Part shown: piece after piece, positions 63,801 through 64,000 of the stretch
How positions within the stretch are numbered: the stretch's first letter is position 1
How the letters are laid out: every line of letters begins with the position of its first letter
Source: Morella rubra
Taxonomy: Eukaryota; Streptophyta; Magnoliopsida; Fagales; Myricaceae
Assembly: GCA_003952965.2 (NCBI GenBank)
Contig: CM025852.1
Coordinates: forward strand, 19,541,279-19,605,278
Length of the DNA stretch: 64,000 bases
Direction of reading: 5' to 3'
Made by a program: the position numbers and the translations under genes
Notes under the pieces: generated by a model
The model's input: only the letters and a program-made list of their open reading frames with translations
Database searches by the model: none
Told to the model about the DNA's origin: nothing

Positions 63801-63845
63801 TACTTTTTGGAAGGAAAGGTAGCTGTATTGTGGTCCTCCATGAAT
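60825..63845 (-). CDS. Coiled-coil protein of unknown function, 3' part
   Basis: Five exons join in phase: 63845-63804, 63263-63150, 61207-61129, 61025-60954 and 60872-60825 (stop TGA). The upstream part is beyond the right edge. The visible ~118 residues contain FMEDHNTATFPSKKYYNLDAYY, then a long highly charged helix (KMEKEMKKGVKKVLQKERTVF, RRQELLREREKHKEEEVEALK, AQAMKEQAQLREEMAYQYKIG) and the ending AIQRRLDPDVAM. Conserved splice phases and a coherent frame argue for a real gene. I do not recognise the family. The helix suggests a scaffold or complex subunit, but that is inference. Confidence 0.75.
62064..62084. repeat. (CT)n microsatellite
   Basis: About ten CT units lie in the large intron (61208-63149) of the coiled-coil gene, which otherwise shows no exon. 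Confidence 0.9.
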
Positions 63846-64000
63846 CTGTGAACAAGATGAGGATTAGGCATTTTCATAGAACTCAGAAAATCATGACTCA
63901 GTTCAAAACATAACATGGGAATTTTATCCTTTCAAAAAAAGTTTTTCACAGAAGTCGACAAAATCCCATAAAAACAAGTTCTCTTCGTTTTTTTTTTTTT
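63846..64000 (-). other. Intron of the coiled-coil gene at the window edge
   Basis: The acceptor ttgttcacag precedes the exon ending at 63845, and nothing resembling another exon is seen up to the edge. Reading straight through from an ATG at about 63870 is also open, so the exon could begin slightly upstream. Confidence 0.4.

Overview
This is a nuclear scaffold segment from a flowering plant, most likely a woody dicot, although the species cannot be told from the sequence. The reasons are multi-exon genes with GT-AG introns, AT-rich intergenic DNA with MITE- and SINE-like elements, a NAM/CUC-type NAC gene with a miR164 site, a plastid bS20 gene with a transit peptide, and a P-class PPR gene. 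All exon structures below were built by hand from splice sites, reading phase and remembered protein families; no search was run.

Layout. (1) 1.9-4.6 kb, minus: a fold-type-IV PLP enzyme, D-amino-acid-aminotransferase-like. (2) 6.4-10.4 kb, minus: a tyrosine/nicotianamine-aminotransferase-like fold-type-I PLP enzyme. (3) 10.4-24.4 kb: gene-poor DNA with a SINE flanked by an 18-bp duplication, several MITE-like elements and an array of 11 copies of a ~243-bp monomer. (4) 24.4-26.6 kb, plus: a NAM/CUC2-like NAC transcription factor, with a one-base deletion in the NAC domain of this sequence and an intact miR164 site. (5) 31.8-42.9 kb, plus: a 17-exon ARM-repeat protein resembling the 26S proteasome assembly chaperone PSMD5. 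(6) 44.9-47.0 kb, plus: plastid ribosomal protein bS20c, followed by a relic of its first exon. (7) 48.0-56.5 kb: a 100-N gap, about 3 kb of degraded copy of the PSMD5 3' end, then a nearly identical second copy of the bS20c region. (8) 57.7-59.4 kb, minus: an intronless P-class PPR gene. (9) 60.8-63.8 kb, minus: the 3' end of a coiled-coil protein I cannot name, running off the right edge.

The main result concerns the assembly rather than a new system. The second bS20c copy (51.17-56.51 kb) matches 42.69-48.04 kb with only a few differences seen. The left copy stops exactly at the N gap, and the contig right of the gap opens with an insertion-rich, error-like version of 40.6-42.7 kb. The simplest reading is two overlapping contig ends or haplotypes placed side by side, so there is probably one bS20c gene here, not two. 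The NAC frameshift, one base missing from an A run, may have the same kind of cause.

The order TAT - NAM/CUC - PSMD5-like - bS20c - PPR resembles, from memory, Arabidopsis At3g15170-At3g15200 (CUC1, ARM protein, PRPS20, PPR) and At5g53950/At5g53970 (CUC2, TAT). This suggests a conserved ancestral block. I found no convincing undescribed biological system.
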